Shown: in pieces, positions 1-8,695 of the stretch
Layout of the letters: each line of letters begins with the position of its first letter
How positions within the stretch are numbered: the stretch's first letter is position 1
Program-made: the position numbers and the translations under genes
Source: Alicyclobacillus fructus
Lineage (GTDB): Bacteria > Bacillota > Bacilli > Alicyclobacillales > Alicyclobacillaceae
Assembly (NCBI RefSeq): GCF_017329605.1
Contig: NZ_JAFMTY010000003.1
Location: forward strand, 1-64,000
Direction: 5' to 3'
Length of the DNA: 64,000 nucleotides
Notes under the pieces: model-generated
What the model was told of the DNA's origin: nothing
The model's input: only the letters and a program-made list of their open reading frames with translations
The model's database searches: none

Positions 1-156
1 GAGGGCCTCGAGGTCGATTTCGTCTTCGCGGCCGAAGGTGTAGAGGACCTTGGCCTTGGGCTGGCCGGTGTTGGGATCGCGATAGTTATGGGCCAACTGA
101 ACGTAACCGGTGACAGAACCGTTCTTGTTTTTTCGGCGAATGACTCGGATATACAT
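1..156 (-). CDS. IS1634-family transposase, N-terminal fragment
   Basis: The minus-strand frame begins MYIRVIRRKNKNGS and continues with QLAHNYRDP, then a 'VLYTFGRED' stretch. I recognise this as the typical N-terminus of IS1634-like (IS4 superfamily, DDE) transposases. Only the first 52 codons are inside the window, so the catalytic DDE domain is not visible. An in-frame ATG 18 bases further upstream (at 174) is an alternative start; neither has a good ribosome binding site, which is common for transposases. Such proteins bind the terminal repeats and cut and paste the element. Its position directly behind a truncated permease gene suggests it inserted there. Confidence 0.72.
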   Translation of the reverse strand, partial: MYIRVIRRKNKNGSVTGYVQLAHNYRDPNTGQPKAKVLYTFGREDEIDLEAL

Positions 157-335
157 GCCCACATGATACGGCATGTACTACGAACTTGTAAACGACAAAA
201 TAAAGTTATCCACAACAAAACGCATGCCTACAAAAATACAAATGAAAACACGGCGCATGCCTGTGGATAAGTCCGACAAGCCGCGCCGCAATAGGATCCC
301 ACATCCATCCATGAGTCTACGTGCTATGTCCAACT
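1..335 (-). mobile_element. End of an IS1634-type insertion sequence (partial)
   Basis: The left edge carries the 5' part of a transposase gene on the minus strand, followed by about 150 AT-richer bases up to the point where the lactate-permease reading frame loses family similarity (about 325-345). I infer that the IS end lies there. The other end is outside the window, so terminal inverted repeats and a target duplication cannot be checked. Confidence 0.6.
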
Positions 336-1526
336 GTCGAAGTCGGGCGCGCCTGCCACTCCATCGGCGATGACGCGTGTCATTCCCGCGTCGCGCATGA
401 TTGCGGCGAGGATAAAGAAGAAGACGGTGGATCCGATCACACCATAGGCTTTGCGCAGCCACAGAGCTCCGGCGTGCCTCAGTCCCTTGGCCGGGACCCG
501 AAATAGAACCCAGCAAGCGATGCTTCCCAACAGTAAGGCCATCCCTGGATTATCGACAACGTTCAGCGAGATGTCATAGGAGGGCAGTGTCCACGTCGTC
601 CATTGGTCTAATATCTTGGTGACGGGGGGTAGGGCCGAAGTTGTGAAACAAATGGAAAATACGAGGGCATAAGGAGTCATCGAACGCGCCCACGCCCTCC
701 ATTCCGCAGCTTGCCCTTTGCCAGATTCGCCGGGATAGGCCGGGACGCCCTTTCCCCAAGCCAACCGTAGAATGAGCGTCGTTGCCGCGCTCGACACTGC
801 GCCTGCGATGGTCGGAGGCAGGGCTCCATTCAAGCCGATAAGGCACGACGCTTCGACGAGGAAGGCCACCCATAGGTCCCTTGCGTGCCGCCTGAAACCG
901 GAGCGCCCCACGCAAAGATAAAGCGCGATGGCGTCATACGAAAGGATCAGCGGAACGCTCAACACTGCGGACGAGAGGGCGATTGTTGGAAGCGGCACCT
1001 CAGTCAACGTGCTGTTGATCCATGTCCCGGCTGCGAACGCGCCCCACGGAACTTGGGACTGTGTCAACAGGGAAATTTGTGCAACCCTCCTCCGTGGGAG
1101 CCACTGCATCTCGGAAAGTAGTGCAGCCGAGAGCACGATGCCCACCCCAAATCCCGTCGTCGCTTCGAAGAATGGACCAACGGCTGAGACAACAAGCAGC
1201 GTTTGCCGCACAGGTGAGGCGATTCCACCCATCAGCAAGGATTGAATGGTGTCGAAGGCTCCCCCTTCTAACAGAGCTTGATAAAAGAGCAGTCCACAGA
1301 GAAGCACTTCTACGACGGGAACCGACTCCAGAGCCCCCCGACCCATTGAATTCAAGATGGAAGGGGTTGAAGTTTGGGCAAAACCGTTGCATGACGCGAT
1401 GACGACTGCGACGGCACAGGCCATGAGCCCCGCGCGGAACGAGGACCAGCGAAGAAAGTACGTCACCGTGAAGGCCGCGAGGATAGGGAGACAGGACAGC
1501 ACGAGCGGAATCAGACCTGGGTGCAA
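324..1526 (-). pseudogene. lctP: Truncated L-lactate/glycolate permease (LctP family)
   Basis: The protein is a polytopic membrane carrier of about 400 residues. It has many hydrophobic segments and the GPFFEATTGFGVG-type motif typical of the LctP/GlcA lactate-glycolate proton symporter family, whose members are usually about 500-560 residues. It ends abruptly just after a 'MRDAGMTRVIADGVAG' stretch that in the family precedes another 100 or more residues, including the conserved region with TGSxTxSN. The stop lies where the IS end begins, so the gene looks truncated by insertion. I place the start at TTG 1526 because GGAGG sits 8 bases upstream; longer starts (ATG 1541, TTG 1610) overlap the promoter region and lack a ribosome binding site. 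Transport function is probably lost. Confidence 0.72.
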
Positions 1527-1539
1527 CCTTTTCGCCTCC

Positions 1540-1610
1540 ATAGAGAAAATAAATTCGTTATAGAGAAAAGCATTTGGTATCATCATGTTCAGAACTGTGG
1601 CGCTTGTCAA
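1540..1610 (-). promoter_or_regulatory. lctP promoter with paired direct repeats
   Basis: On the minus strand TTGACA (1605-1610) and CATGAT (1582-1587) are separated by 17 bases. Just downstream are two identical 10-base repeats, ATAGAGAAAA on the plus strand, at 1540-1549 and 1560-1569, exactly 20 bases apart. An extended -10 (TGG TATCAT, 1575-1583) faces the divergent regulator gene. The repeats are plausible binding sites for that regulator. Confidence 0.55.
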
Positions 1611-1633
1611 CGGATTGAGGGGCGAATGGACCT

Positions 1634-2185
1634 ATGGGGTTTGGAGCGAACGTACGGAAGCGCCGTGAGGCCCTGGGGATGACCTTGCAGGCGTTATCGG
1701 AGCACGCGGGTGTCAGCGTGTCGATGTTGTCAGATATCGAACGGGAGAAAAAGAGTCCGACACTTCCGGTCGCATGCCGAATTGCAGAAGCTCTCGATAC
1801 GACGCTTTCGCAATTGCTTGAAGAACGGGGCGAGCAAGACGTGATCGTCATTCGGCAGCATGAGCGAAGGGTGTATCGGGATCCCTCCGGCTTCGAGCGC
1901 CATCTGCTCTCCCCGGCCTTTTCCACGCGGGGTGTGGAATGGATTCTCAACGTTGTGCCACCGAGAGGCGACTCAGGATGGTTTCCACCTCATCGCCCTG
2001 GCGTTGAGGAGTTCGTCACGGTGGAAACGGGGCGTATCCTCGCGCACATCGGGGATACGCAGCTTCAACTCGATACGGGGGACAGCCTCTACTTTGCGGC
2101 GGACGTGCCCCATCGATTTACAAACCCGACGGATGAGGAGTGCCGATATTACCTGATCATCGATTCTCACGGCCTGCGCCCGTGA
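1634..2185 (+). CDS. XRE-family regulator with C-terminal cupin domain
   Basis: This 183-residue protein has an N-terminal helix-turn-helix of the XRE/Cro type (about residues 7-61, with a 'VSVSMLSDIEREKKSPT' recognition region). A C-terminal cupin_2 barrel (about 105-175) has 'HRPGVEEF' and 'DVPHRF' strands that would form the small-molecule or metal pocket. Regulators of this architecture usually sense a metabolite and control a neighbouring transporter or catabolic gene. Here the gene is divergent from the truncated lactate permease and shares its promoter region, so it was probably the regulator of lactate or glycolate uptake. GAGGGG precedes ATG 1634 at 11 bases. The ligand is unknown. 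Confidence 0.85.
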   Translation: MGFGANVRKRREALGMTLQALSEHAGVSVSMLSDIEREKKSPTLPVACRIAEALDTTLSQLLEERGEQDVIVIRQHERRVYRDPSGFERHLLSPAFSTRGVEWILNVVPPRGDSGWFPPHRPGVEEFVTVETGRILAHIGDTQLQLDTGDSLYFAADVPHRFTNPTDEECRYYLIIDSHGLRP

Positions 2186-2253
2186 ACCGCCACTCCAACT
2201 GGATCCTCCGCGTTGAATTCTGTACGCTTGTCCTCGGGCCTTTTTGGCGAGTT

Positions 2254-2262
2254 TGATATAAT
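2254..2262 (+). promoter_or_regulatory. Extended -10 promoter of speE
   Basis: TGA-TATAAT forms a good extended -10 element 20 bases before the speE start. No clear -35 lies at the usual distance, as is common for extended -10 promoters. Confidence 0.5.
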
Positions 2263-2281
2263 ACCGCCCGAGAAAGGATGG

Positions 2282-3121
2282 ATGAGCGTGGCACAAACCA
2301 ATCTGTGGTTTACCGAGCTTCAGAACGACAACCTGACGATTGGCTTGCGGATAGAGAAGACCATTCACAGCGAGAAGACGGAGTACCAGCAGCTCGACGT
2401 GTACAAGACGGTCCAGTACGGCAATCTGCTCGTGCTCGACGGCTGCATCATGACGACGGACAAGGACGAGTTTGTGTACCACGAGATGCTGGCGCACGTG
2501 CCACTGCACACGCACCCGAATCCGAAGAGCGTGCTCGTCGTGGGCGGCGGCGACGGCGGCATCATCCGCGAGGTCATCAAGCACCCGTCCGTCGAGCGCG
2601 CGGTGCTCGCCGAGATTGACGGGCGCGTCGTGGAGGCGTCCAAGAAGTACTTCCCGCACATTGCGTCCGGGTTGTCGGATCCGCGCGTGGACGTGCAGAT
2701 TGTCGATGGCATCCGTTACGTCGAGGAGCATCCGAACGAGTTCGACGTCATCCTCATCGACTCGACGGACCCGGTTGGCCCGGCGGTGGGGCTCTTCCAG
2801 CGCCCGTTCTACGAGTCGGTGTACCGGGCGCTCAAAGAGGACGGCGTCATGGCGGCGCAGACGGAATCGCCGTTCATCAACCAGGATCTCATCCGCCAGG
2901 TGTACGGCGACGTGCGCGCCACGTTCCCCATCGCGAAGTTGTACCTGGCGTACGTCCCGACGTACCCGACAGGGATGTGGAGCTTCACGCTCGGCAGCAA
3001 GAAGTACCGCCCGCAGGATGTCCGCGAGGTTCGCGTGCATGACACGAAGTATTACAACCAGGAGATCCACCACGCTTCGCTCGTCCTGCCGAATTTCGTG
3101 AAGGAGCTCGTCGGCGAATGA
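2282..3121 (+). CDS. speE: Spermidine synthase (polyamine aminopropyltransferase)
   Basis: The enzyme transfers an aminopropyl group from decarboxylated S-adenosylmethionine to putrescine, giving spermidine in the cytosol. The 279-residue protein has the N-terminal beta-strand domain and a Rossmann methyltransferase-like core with the GGGDGG motif (88-93) and the catalytic-loop sequence IDSTDPVGP (159-167). I chose ATG 2282, which follows an AAAGGA site; an in-frame upstream TTG extension contains the promoter and is rejected. The stop overlaps the speB start (ATGA), so the two genes are translationally coupled. Together they convert agmatine to spermidine, as in Bacillus. Confidence 0.95.
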   Translation: MSVAQTNLWFTELQNDNLTIGLRIEKTIHSEKTEYQQLDVYKTVQYGNLLVLDGCIMTTDKDEFVYHEMLAHVPLHTHPNPKSVLVVGGGDGGIIREVIKHPSVERAVLAEIDGRVVEASKKYFPHIASGLSDPRVDVQIVDGIRYVEEHPNEFDVILIDSTDPVGPAVGLFQRPFYESVYRALKEDGVMAAQTESPFINQDLIRQVYGDVRATFPIAKLYLAYVPTYPTGMWSFTLGSKKYRPQDVREVRVHDTKYYNQEIHHASLVLPNFVKELVGE

Positions 3122-4005
3122 CGTTCTCGTTCGATGTGACCAAGCCCTTTCCGCTGGCTTACAGCGGCAATGTGTTCATCGGCGCCACCGACGACTTCGG
3201 CGCCGCCAAGGCCGTGCTGTACGGGATGCCCATGGACTGGACCGTGTCGTTTCGCGCCGGGGCTCGCCTCGGCCCCGCGCGCATCCGCGAGGTCAGCCTC
3301 GGGCTCGAGGAATACAGCCCATATCTCGATCGCGACCTGAGCGAGATCGCCTATTTCGACGCGGGCGATATCCCGCTGCCCTTTGGCAATCCGGAGGAGA
3401 GCCTCGATCGCATCTATCAGTACGTGTCGGCGCTCTACGCGGCGGACAAGCTGCCCATCGGCCTCGGTGGGGAACACCTGGTCTCGTGGGGCGCCATCCG
3501 AGCGGCGGCGGAACGGTATCCGGATCTGCGCGTCATCCACATCGACGCCCACACCGACTTGCGCGATCACTACGAGGGCGAGCCGCTCTCCCATGCGACC
3601 GTCATCAAGAAGGTGTGCGATCTGATCGGGCCGGAGCGGGTCTACCAGTTCGGCATTCGCAGCGGGACGCGCGAGGAGTTCCGCTGGGCCCGCGAGCACA
3701 CCCATTTCGCGCCGTTTGAGCTCGCCGAGCCGCTTCGCGCCGTGCTCCCGGAGCTGCACGGGAAGCCGGTCTACGTCACGTGGGATATCGACGTGTTCGA
3801 TCCGGCCACGGCTCCGGGCACGGGCACGGCCGAGCACGGCGGCATCTTCGCGCCCGAGGCGTTCCGCGCCCTCACCTACATGAAGGCCCTGCGCGTGGTG
3901 GGCTTCGATCTCGTCGAAGTGGCGCCGCAGATCGATCCGACCGAGCAGACGCAGATCCTCGCGGCGAAGATCGTGCGCGAGGCCCTGCTCGCGTTCGTGC
4001 GGTGA
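3118..4005 (+). CDS. speB: Agmatinase (agmatine ureohydrolase)
   Basis: This is a member of the ureohydrolase (arginase/agmatinase) superfamily, 295 residues. The manganese-binding motifs are visible: GGEH at 117-120, DAHTD at 143-147 and DIDVFDP at 223-229. The expected reaction is agmatine plus water to putrescine plus urea, feeding the product straight to SpeE encoded just upstream with a four-base overlap. An arginase or guanidinobutyrase activity cannot be excluded from motifs alone, but the speE-speB pairing strongly favours agmatinase. Confidence 0.93.
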   Translation: MTFSFDVTKPFPLAYSGNVFIGATDDFGAAKAVLYGMPMDWTVSFRAGARLGPARIREVSLGLEEYSPYLDRDLSEIAYFDAGDIPLPFGNPEESLDRIYQYVSALYAADKLPIGLGGEHLVSWGAIRAAAERYPDLRVIHIDAHTDLRDHYEGEPLSHATVIKKVCDLIGPERVYQFGIRSGTREEFRWAREHTHFAPFELAEPLRAVLPELHGKPVYVTWDIDVFDPATAPGTGTAEHGGIFAPEAFRALTYMKALRVVGFDLVEVAPQIDPTEQTQILAAKIVREALLAFVR

Positions 4006-4010
4006 GCGCG

Positions 4011-4460
4011 ATGACGCCCTGGCTGGAGCCGCAGGAGGGCGCTTCATGGCCCTGCCGCGTCACCTGGCGCCGGCGGGCGCGGGTGCGAGAAGGCGGCCGG
4101 GATCGATACCAGACCACGCGCGGGGATGCGCCGGACGGGCGCTGGCTGCAGACGGGCGGCGCGCATGTGCTCTCGTTTCAGGACGGTGAGGCGGTGTACG
4201 CCGTGCGAATCCAGCGCGATCGCGTCCTCATGTCGCGCCGCGGCGAGGTCACGCTCACCCAGGACTTTGTCGCCGGGAAGGCGCAGGAACTGGTGCTTCG
4301 GGCCTACGGAAGGGAACTTGCCCTCCGCGCCGAGACTCACGCCGTAGAGGTGTCCGTGGGTGAGTCGGGCGGCCGGGCCCGCGTCACCTTCGACCTGATC
4401 TACCCCGGCGAGCCCCAGCAATCGGTCGATCTCGTCTTTCAGTGGTTCCGCCGACCCTGA
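4011..4460 (+). CDS. ywiB: DUF1934 (YwiB-like) beta-barrel protein
   Basis: This 149-residue cytosolic protein has no signal peptide. The pattern of short beta strands ('VYAVRIQRDRVLMSRRG', 'RARVTFDLIY') fits the DUF1934/YwiB family, thought to adopt a calycin-like barrel. Its biochemical role is unknown. In Bacillus the gene also lies close to speE-speB and next to argS, supporting the assignment; argS is not here. The start is ATG 4011, 5 bases after the speB stop. GTG 4002, overlapping that stop, is an alternative. The 3' end overlaps the convergent glycosyltransferase gene by 22 bases. Confidence 0.75.
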   Translation: MTPWLEPQEGASWPCRVTWRRRARVREGGRDRYQTTRGDAPDGRWLQTGGAHVLSFQDGEAVYAVRIQRDRVLMSRRGEVTLTQDFVAGKAQELVLRAYGRELALRAETHAVEVSVGESGGRARVTFDLIYPGEPQQSVDLVFQWFRRP

Positions 4461-5272
4461 GCGTCGGCGGGGCGGCGGGGGACGAGATCGGCCACATCCA
4501 ACCACCCCTCGGGATGCAGGCCCCACACGATCTCGTACGGATCTCCCCATTCGCGCATGATCCGCTCGTACATGGCCTTTTTGATGGCGTTCAGCCGCTG
4601 TCGCTCTTCCGGCCGCGTCAGGTTTGCGCCGTGCAGGCGGACGTGATACAGGACGCGATCGACGTGCGCAAACCGGCCGATGGCGGCGAGTTTCAGCAGC
4701 AGGAGCTTGTCCTCGTAATAGCGGCCGCGGCCATCCGGATCGCGCTCGAACCCGCCGGCGCGGCGCACGGCGTCGGTGCGGTAGAAGCGCGGCACGAGGT
4801 ATGGGCCATAGCGAAAAAACTCGAACTTGTCCGAAAAAGGTCGCCCGCGCAGGACGGCGTCGCGCACCAGCCGGCCCTGTTCCGTTCGCCAGTGCTGGGC
4901 GTTGGCTGAAGCGACCACCGTGTCGCGCGGGGAGGCCTCCATGGCGGCCAGCAGATGGGCCAGGGCCTCGGGCGCAAACCAGTCGTCGCTGTCCAGGGTG
5001 ACGAAATACGGCGTGCGGACGTGCGGCAGGGCGGCCTGAAGCGCGTTGCCGAGCCCGACGTTTTCGGGCAGCTCCAGGACGCGGACGCGATCGTCCCACC
5101 GATATCGCTTCGCGACTGCGGCCGAGCCGTCGGTCGATCCGTCGTCCACCACGATGAGCTCCCAGTCGGACATCGTCTGCGCGAACACGCTCGCGATGGC
5201 TGTCGGCAACTCGCGGGCCCGGTTGTGGACGGCCAGCACCACGGTCACCTGCGCCTCACGGTTTGCGGCCAT
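4439..5272 (-). CDS. Family 2 glycosyltransferase
   Basis: The 277-residue protein begins with the GT-A fold signature 'VTVVLAVHNRARELPTAIAS' (about 9-28), then VVDDGSTDGS, and the metal-binding DSD in 'TLDSDDW' (about 93-99). It lacks membrane segments, so it is a cytosolic or peripheral transferase moving a sugar from a nucleotide-sugar donor to an unknown acceptor, probably in cell-surface polysaccharide or glycoprotein synthesis. An excellent AAAGGAGG site sits 7 bases before ATG 5272. It is a single gene on the minus strand between two plus-strand operons, tail-overlapping ywiB. Confidence 0.88.
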   Translation of the reverse strand: MAANREAQVTVVLAVHNRARELPTAIASVFAQTMSDWELIVVDDGSTDGSAAVAKRYRWDDRVRVLELPENVGLGNALQAALPHVRTPYFVTLDSDDWFAPEALAHLLAAMEASPRDTVVASANAQHWRTEQGRLVRDAVLRGRPFSDKFEFFRYGPYLVPRFYRTDAVRRAGGFERDPDGRGRYYEDKLLLLKLAAIGRFAHVDRVLYHVRLHGANLTRPEERQRLNAIKKAMYERIMREWGDPYEIVWGLHPEGWLDVADLVPRRPADAQGRRNH

Positions 5273-5311
5273 TCCAGGCCCTCCTTTGCGGCAGATGCTG
5301 TGAATCTTCGC

Positions 5312-5317
5312 TACAAT
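5312..5317 (+). promoter_or_regulatory. Possible -10 box of the pxp operon
   Basis: TACAAT lies 37 bases upstream of the pxpB start, in the gap between the divergent glycosyltransferase and pxpB. No convincing -35 at 16-18 bases, so this is tentative. Confidence 0.3.
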
Positions 5318-5353
5318 GAGTGTAAATCATCGCGGAGGGCGGGGGAAACGGCC

Positions 5354-6070
5354 GTGATCGAAGACAAAGTGCGGCTCGAGTTCATGGGCGATCAGGCGCT
5401 TCTCCTGCGCCTCGAGGACGATGTCTCCGTCGAGACGGGGGAGGCGCTCGACAAACTCCTCTCGCTGCGCGCGGCGCTCGCGCGCGAGATGCGCGGCGTG
5501 GACGGGATTGAAGACATCACCCTCGGTTATCGATCGATCGCCATCTATGTGCGCCTCGAGGACGTGTCGCCGGGGGATTTGCTGGCGCGCGCCCGCCGCG
5601 CCATTGGCTCAGCGCGAGATGCGCGGGCTTCTCTGCCGCAGGCCGCGCGCGTCACGCTGCCTGTCGTCTACGGCGGGGCGTATGGGCCCGATCTCGACGA
5701 GGTGGCCCAGCGCGCGGGGCTTGCGCCCGAGGACGTGATCCGGCTGCACCAGCGAGCCGTCTATCGCGTCGCGATGATCGGATTTTCGCCGGGGTTCGCC
5801 TATCTCATCGGGCTGCCCGACGTGCTTCGGGTGCCCCGCCGGCAGACGCCGCGCGCCCGCGTCGAACAAGGTTCGGTCGGGATCGCCGGCTTTCAGACGG
5901 GCGTCTATTCCTTTGCGACGCCTGGCGGGTGGCAGATCATTGGCCGAACGCCGGTGCGGCTCTTCGACGTGCGGCGCCAGCCGGCGAGCCTCCTGGCGCC
6001 GGGGGACGAAGTGCGGTTTCAGGCGATTGCGGAGGAGGAATATGATGCGCGATGGGGCGCGTACACATGA
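5354..6070 (+). CDS. pxpB: 5-oxoprolinase subunit B (KipI-like)
   Basis: The 238-residue protein has the AHS1/KipI fold, with the family signature 'MIGFSPGFAYLIGLP' and a cyclophilin-like C-terminal barrel ('GGWQIIGRTPVRLFDVRR'). With PxpC and PxpA encoded immediately downstream it should form the ATP-dependent prokaryotic 5-oxoprolinase, which opens 5-oxoproline (a spontaneous glutamine/glutamate damage product) to glutamate. In Bacillus the same family includes KipI, an inhibitor of the sporulation kinase KinA, so a regulatory role is conceivable. The start is GTG 5354 behind a GGGGG-rich site, and the 3' end overlaps pxpC. Confidence 0.9.
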   Translation: MIEDKVRLEFMGDQALLLRLEDDVSVETGEALDKLLSLRAALAREMRGVDGIEDITLGYRSIAIYVRLEDVSPGDLLARARRAIGSARDARASLPQAARVTLPVVYGGAYGPDLDEVAQRAGLAPEDVIRLHQRAVYRVAMIGFSPGFAYLIGLPDVLRVPRRQTPRARVEQGSVGIAGFQTGVYSFATPGGWQIIGRTPVRLFDVRRQPASLLAPGDEVRFQAIAEEEYDARWGAYT

Positions 6071-7085
6071 GCCAAGCGTCGCGCGCGTGCGCGTGTTGGC
6101 CCCGGGGCTGTTCACGACCGTTCAGGATGAAGGGCGGCCTTCTCACCGCCACATCGGTGTGCCGCTTGGTGGCGCGCTCGATCAGCTGGCCTATCGCGCG
6201 GCCAATCGCCTGGCGGGCAATCGGGGCGATGCCGCTGTGCTCGAGGTGACGGGCGCCGGGCCCAGACTCGCGTTTGAGGCGCCGGCGGCTCTCGCGATTT
6301 GCGGGGCGGACTTCGCCGTGCACGTGGACGGGGAGCCGTTGCCCACGCAGCGCCCCGTGTGGTTGGCGGAGGGCGCGGTGCTGGAGATTCGCCAGGTGCG
6401 GCGCGGCTTTCGCGCGTATCTGGCGATTCGCGGAGGCTTCGCCGGCGACGCGCTCCTGGGAAGCCGGAGCGCCATCCCGCGTTACGGCCTCGGAGAAAAG
6501 CTTGCTCCGGGCGATGACCTGGTGTATGTTCCCGGACCTCCCAATCCGCCCGCTGGGTTTCGCGCCGTGGGCCCTCGCGCGGCCGTCGCCCCGTTTCAGG
6601 TGGGCGGATGGTTGGATCAGGTCGAGGACGAGATGGCCGTCGTGCGCGTCGTGCGCGGTGAGCAGGCGGATTGGTTCGACGGCGAAGCTTGGCGGGCCTT
6701 CTTGGAGCGCACGTGGCAGGTGGGGCCACAGTCGGATCGCATGGGATTGAGGCTGCGAGGGGAGCCCCTTGCCGCCCCGTCGCGCCAGCTTGCGAGCGAG
6801 CCGGTCGTGCCCGGCAGCATCCAGGTGCCCCCGGACGGCCTGCCGATTGTCTTGATGCGCGAGTGCCAGACCACGGGCGGCTATCCCAAGGTGGCGACCG
6901 TCATCTCGGCCGATCTCGACAAACTGGCGCAGCTTCGACCAGGAAGTCAGCTGCGCTTTGTGGAAGTCAGTTTGGAGGAGGCCATCAGGCTCCGGCGCGT
7001 GCACCACCGCCTTGCCCGCGCGTGGCTGCGGTTCGTCGGCGAGCGGGCGCGGCGCGCGTGGGGAGACAGCGAAGGAGGGGACTGA
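6045..7085 (+). CDS. pxpC: 5-oxoprolinase subunit C (KipA/biotin-dependent carboxyltransferase-like)
   Basis: The 346-residue protein has the AHS2 domain: an N-terminal 'LFTTVQDEGRPSHRHIGVPLGG' region broken by variable positions, a central 'RQVRRGFRAYLAIRGG' strand, and a C-terminal 'VLMRECQTTGGYPKVATV' motif typical of the KipA family. It pairs with PxpB to activate 5-oxoproline. GGAGGAGG precedes ATG 6045 by 6 bases; ATG 6042 is possible but too close. The start lies inside the pxpB 3' end, so the genes are coupled. Fused urea-carboxylase relatives contain the same domain, but the three separate adjacent genes argue for 5-oxoprolinase. Confidence 0.9.
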   Translation: MRDGARTHEPSVARVRVLAPGLFTTVQDEGRPSHRHIGVPLGGALDQLAYRAANRLAGNRGDAAVLEVTGAGPRLAFEAPAALAICGADFAVHVDGEPLPTQRPVWLAEGAVLEIRQVRRGFRAYLAIRGGFAGDALLGSRSAIPRYGLGEKLAPGDDLVYVPGPPNPPAGFRAVGPRAAVAPFQVGGWLDQVEDEMAVVRVVRGEQADWFDGEAWRAFLERTWQVGPQSDRMGLRLRGEPLAAPSRQLASEPVVPGSIQVPPDGLPIVLMRECQTTGGYPKVATVISADLDKLAQLRPGSQLRFVEVSLEEAIRLRRVHHRLARAWLRFVGERARRAWGDSEGGD

Positions 7086-7087
7086 GC

Positions 7088-7843
7088 GTGGCTGAAGTCG
7101 ATCTCAACGCCGATCTCGGCGAGGATTTCGGCGTGTATCGCCTGGCGTGCGACGAACAGATCCTGGCCTACGTCACGTCGGCGAATCTGGCCTGCGGCAT
7201 GCATGCGGGCGATCCCGTCGCCATGGCCCGGAGCGTCGGACTGGCCAAGGCGAAGGGCGTGGCCATCGGTGCCCATCCGGGCTACCCGGATCTGCAAGGT
7301 TTTGGCCGGCGGGACATGGCGCTCGACGAAGACGAGATCCACGCGTTTGTGCTGTACCAACTCGGCGCCCTCGCCGCATTCGCCCGCGCGCAGGGCGTGC
7401 GCCTTCACCATGTGAAGCCGCACGGCGCGCTCTACAACCGCGCCGCGGTCGATCGAGCCGCCGCGCGGGCCATCTGCCGGGCGGTGGCCGAGTTCGATCC
7501 TTCGCTCAAGCTGTACGCCCCGTACCGCAGTGAACTCGCGCAGCAGGCGGAATGGATGGGGCTTTGCGCCTGCTGCGAGGTGTTCGCGGACAGGCGCTAC
7601 GAGGCGGACGGCCGGCTCACGCCGAGGCGGCACCCGGACGCCCTCATCCGCGATCTCGACGAGGCCTGTGAGCAGGTGTTGACCATGGTGAAAGAGGGGC
7701 GAGTCCGAGCGCGGACGGGCGAATGGGTCGAGGTGACGGTCGATACGGTATGCCTGCATGGAGACGGCCCGCATGCCATCGAGCTGGCCAAGGCGCTTCA
7801 CCGGCGCCTCACCGAGGCGGGTGTTCGCATCCGCCCGGCCTGA
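7088..7843 (+). CDS. pxpA: 5-oxoprolinase subunit A (LamB/YcsF family)
   Basis: The 251-residue protein opens with 'VDLNADLGEDFG' and contains ANLACGMHAGDP and HHVKPHGALYN, hallmarks of the LamB/YcsF family with a glycoside-hydrolase/deacetylase-like barrel. It is the hydrolytic partner of PxpBC in conversion of 5-oxoproline to glutamate. The GTG start at 7088 follows GGAGGGG at 7 bases and lies just 2 bases after the pxpC stop. All three subunits are complete, so the enzyme is probably functional. Confidence 0.92.
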   Translation: MAEVDLNADLGEDFGVYRLACDEQILAYVTSANLACGMHAGDPVAMARSVGLAKAKGVAIGAHPGYPDLQGFGRRDMALDEDEIHAFVLYQLGALAAFARAQGVRLHHVKPHGALYNRAAVDRAAARAICRAVAEFDPSLKLYAPYRSELAQQAEWMGLCACCEVFADRRYEADGRLTPRRHPDALIRDLDEACEQVLTMVKEGRVRARTGEWVEVTVDTVCLHGDGPHAIELAKALHRRLTEAGVRIRPA

Positions 7844-7883
7844 TGGCAACCATGTCGTGCATCATCGAGGAAAGGGAGTGAAG

Positions 7884-8663
7884 GTGTTGACAGAGGCATG
7901 GACGACGTACCGGGTGGAGGATCACGTCGCGATCTTGACGCTCAACCGTCCGCAGTCCTTGAACGCGCTTTCCCGGGAGGTTCTCTCGGAAATCGGGGCG
8001 CACCTCGCGATGATGGACCTGAAGCAGGTCCGAGCGCTTGTGATCCGCGGTGAAGGCCGGGTGTTCTGCGCCGGCGCGGACATCGCCCAGATGCAACACA
8101 TGGGGGCTGTCGAGGCGGAGAACATGGCGAGGCTTGGGCAGCGCGTGTTCCAGGCCATCGAACAACTGCCCATTCCGGTGGTGGCCCTGATTCACGGCGG
8201 GGCGTTCGGCGGCGGCCTTGAGCTTGCGCTCGCGTGCGACTTTCGAATCGCGGCCGCGGGTGCTGTCGTGGGATTGCCCGAAGTGACCCTTGGCGTCAAT
8301 CCAAGCTTTGGCGGCACATACCGGCTTCCGCGCGCCATCGGCTTTGCGCGGGCGCTTTCCATGATGCTGCTCGGCGAGCGCATCTCCGCCGAAAAGGCGC
8401 TGGAATACGGGCTCGTGAACGAGGTGGTGCCGCCCGAGGAGCTGGAGGCGCGGGGCATGGAGCTCGCGCGGAAGCTCGCCAACCAGTCCAGCGCCGCCAT
8501 GGCCGCCATCAAGCGGTCGGCCCATCACGGCTACGGGCAGGATCCTCTCCGCGCGCAGGCGTACGAGGCGGCCCAGTTCGGCCTTTGCTTCGCGTCGGGG
8601 GATGCCCACGAGGGCATGACGGCCTTTAAGGAAAAGCGGCAAGCGAGGTTCCACGAGGATTGA
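7884..8663 (+). CDS. Enoyl-CoA hydratase/isomerase family protein
   Basis: The 259-residue crotonase-fold protein should hydrate trans-2-enoyl-CoA in beta-oxidation or a related acyl-CoA pathway. Both oxyanion-hole segments are present (CAGADIAQM and HGGAFGGGLELA), and so are the two catalytic glutamates of true hydratases (in GGGLEL and LPEVTLG). The C-terminus 'GMTAFKEKRQARF' is the usual crotonase ending. The start is GTG 7884 or TTG 7887, both within reach of GGGAG. It is separated from pxpA by 40 bases and probably shares its transcript, although no metabolic link to 5-oxoproline is obvious. The exact acyl substrate cannot be told. Confidence 0.88.
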   Translation: MLTEAWTTYRVEDHVAILTLNRPQSLNALSREVLSEIGAHLAMMDLKQVRALVIRGEGRVFCAGADIAQMQHMGAVEAENMARLGQRVFQAIEQLPIPVVALIHGGAFGGGLELALACDFRIAAAGAVVGLPEVTLGVNPSFGGTYRLPRAIGFARALSMMLLGERISAEKALEYGLVNEVVPPEELEARGMELARKLANQSSAAMAAIKRSAHHGYGQDPLRAQAYEAAQFGLCFASGDAHEGMTAFKEKRQARFHED

Positions 8664-8695
8664 ACCCTTGCCTTTGAGGGGATGGCGAGTTGCTG

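Noticed and set aside
2213-2281. Upstream extension of speE to TTG 2213
   Set aside because: The region contains the speE promoter, and the family N-terminus begins at ATG 2282.
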